Assembly: GCA_018663485.1 (NCBI GenBank)
Contig: JABJQI010000171.1
Coordinates: 1 to 5,910 of the forward strand
Length of the DNA stretch: 5,910 nt
Source: Opitutia bacterium
Lineage (GTDB): Bacteria > Verrucomicrobiota > Verrucomicrobiia > Opitutales > Coraliomargaritaceae
Direction of reading: 5' to 3'
Shown here: positions 5,910 to 5,910 of the stretch, in pieces
How positions within the stretch are numbered: the first letter of the stretch is position 1
Layout: each line of letters starts with the position of its first letter
Position numbers and translations under genes: made by a program
Notes under the pieces: model-generated
Databases searched by the model: none
What the model saw: only the letters and a program-made list of their open reading frames with translations
What the model was told of the DNA's origin: nothing

Positions 5910-5910
5910 G

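Overview
The window is a stretch of ordinary chromosome from a Gram-negative-type bacterium. The best guess is a member of the Verrucomicrobiota, perhaps Opitutae (Coraliomargarita/Lentimonas-like). This rests on inference from three points: a FabV-type enoyl-ACP reductase, an animal-like UDP-glucose dehydrogenase, and starts without Shine-Dalgarno sequences combined with intergenic palindromes. No rRNA or taxonomic marker gene is present, so the placement is tentative.

Layout. Positions 2-1501 (+) hold the 3' end of a UvrD/RecB-type helicase-nuclease with helicase motifs V and VI and an intact RecB-family nuclease domain. It is convergent with fabV (1729-2910, -). The 227-bp gap between them holds several hairpins, a strong bidirectional terminator (1584-1627) and a pair of inverted REP-like units. 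Upstream of fabV on the same strand is a UDP-glucose 6-dehydrogenase gene (3061-4425, -). Two candidate terminators separate the two genes, so each is probably its own transcription unit. A good sigma70-like promoter lies upstream of the dehydrogenase gene, inside a roughly 450-bp region with no convincing gene (4426-4874). A Gfo/Idh/MocA-family oxidoreductase (4875-5909, -) closes the window, with its apparent ATG one base from the edge.

How the genes work together. They do not form one system: DNA repair/recombination, fatty-acid elongation, UDP-glucuronate supply for surface polysaccharide, and a sugar/diol-type dehydrogenase. The dehydrogenase gene and the Gfo/Idh gene could both serve carbohydrate metabolism, but a 449-bp gap with a promoter and a possible terminator argues against a shared operon.

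The most unusual content is repetitive rather than genic. Two repeats sit in frame inside the helicase-nuclease gene, both in probable linkers: six tandem heptamers (713-754) and a 56-nt composite palindrome (1074-1129). The palindrome is made of two hairpins whose loops are complementary and whose stems differ by paired changes. A third, unrelated palindromic unit occurs twice in inverted orientation at 1634-1714, again with a paired change in the stem. These look like dispersed repeat families that have been captured in coding sequence. I did not find a clearly new multi-gene system.
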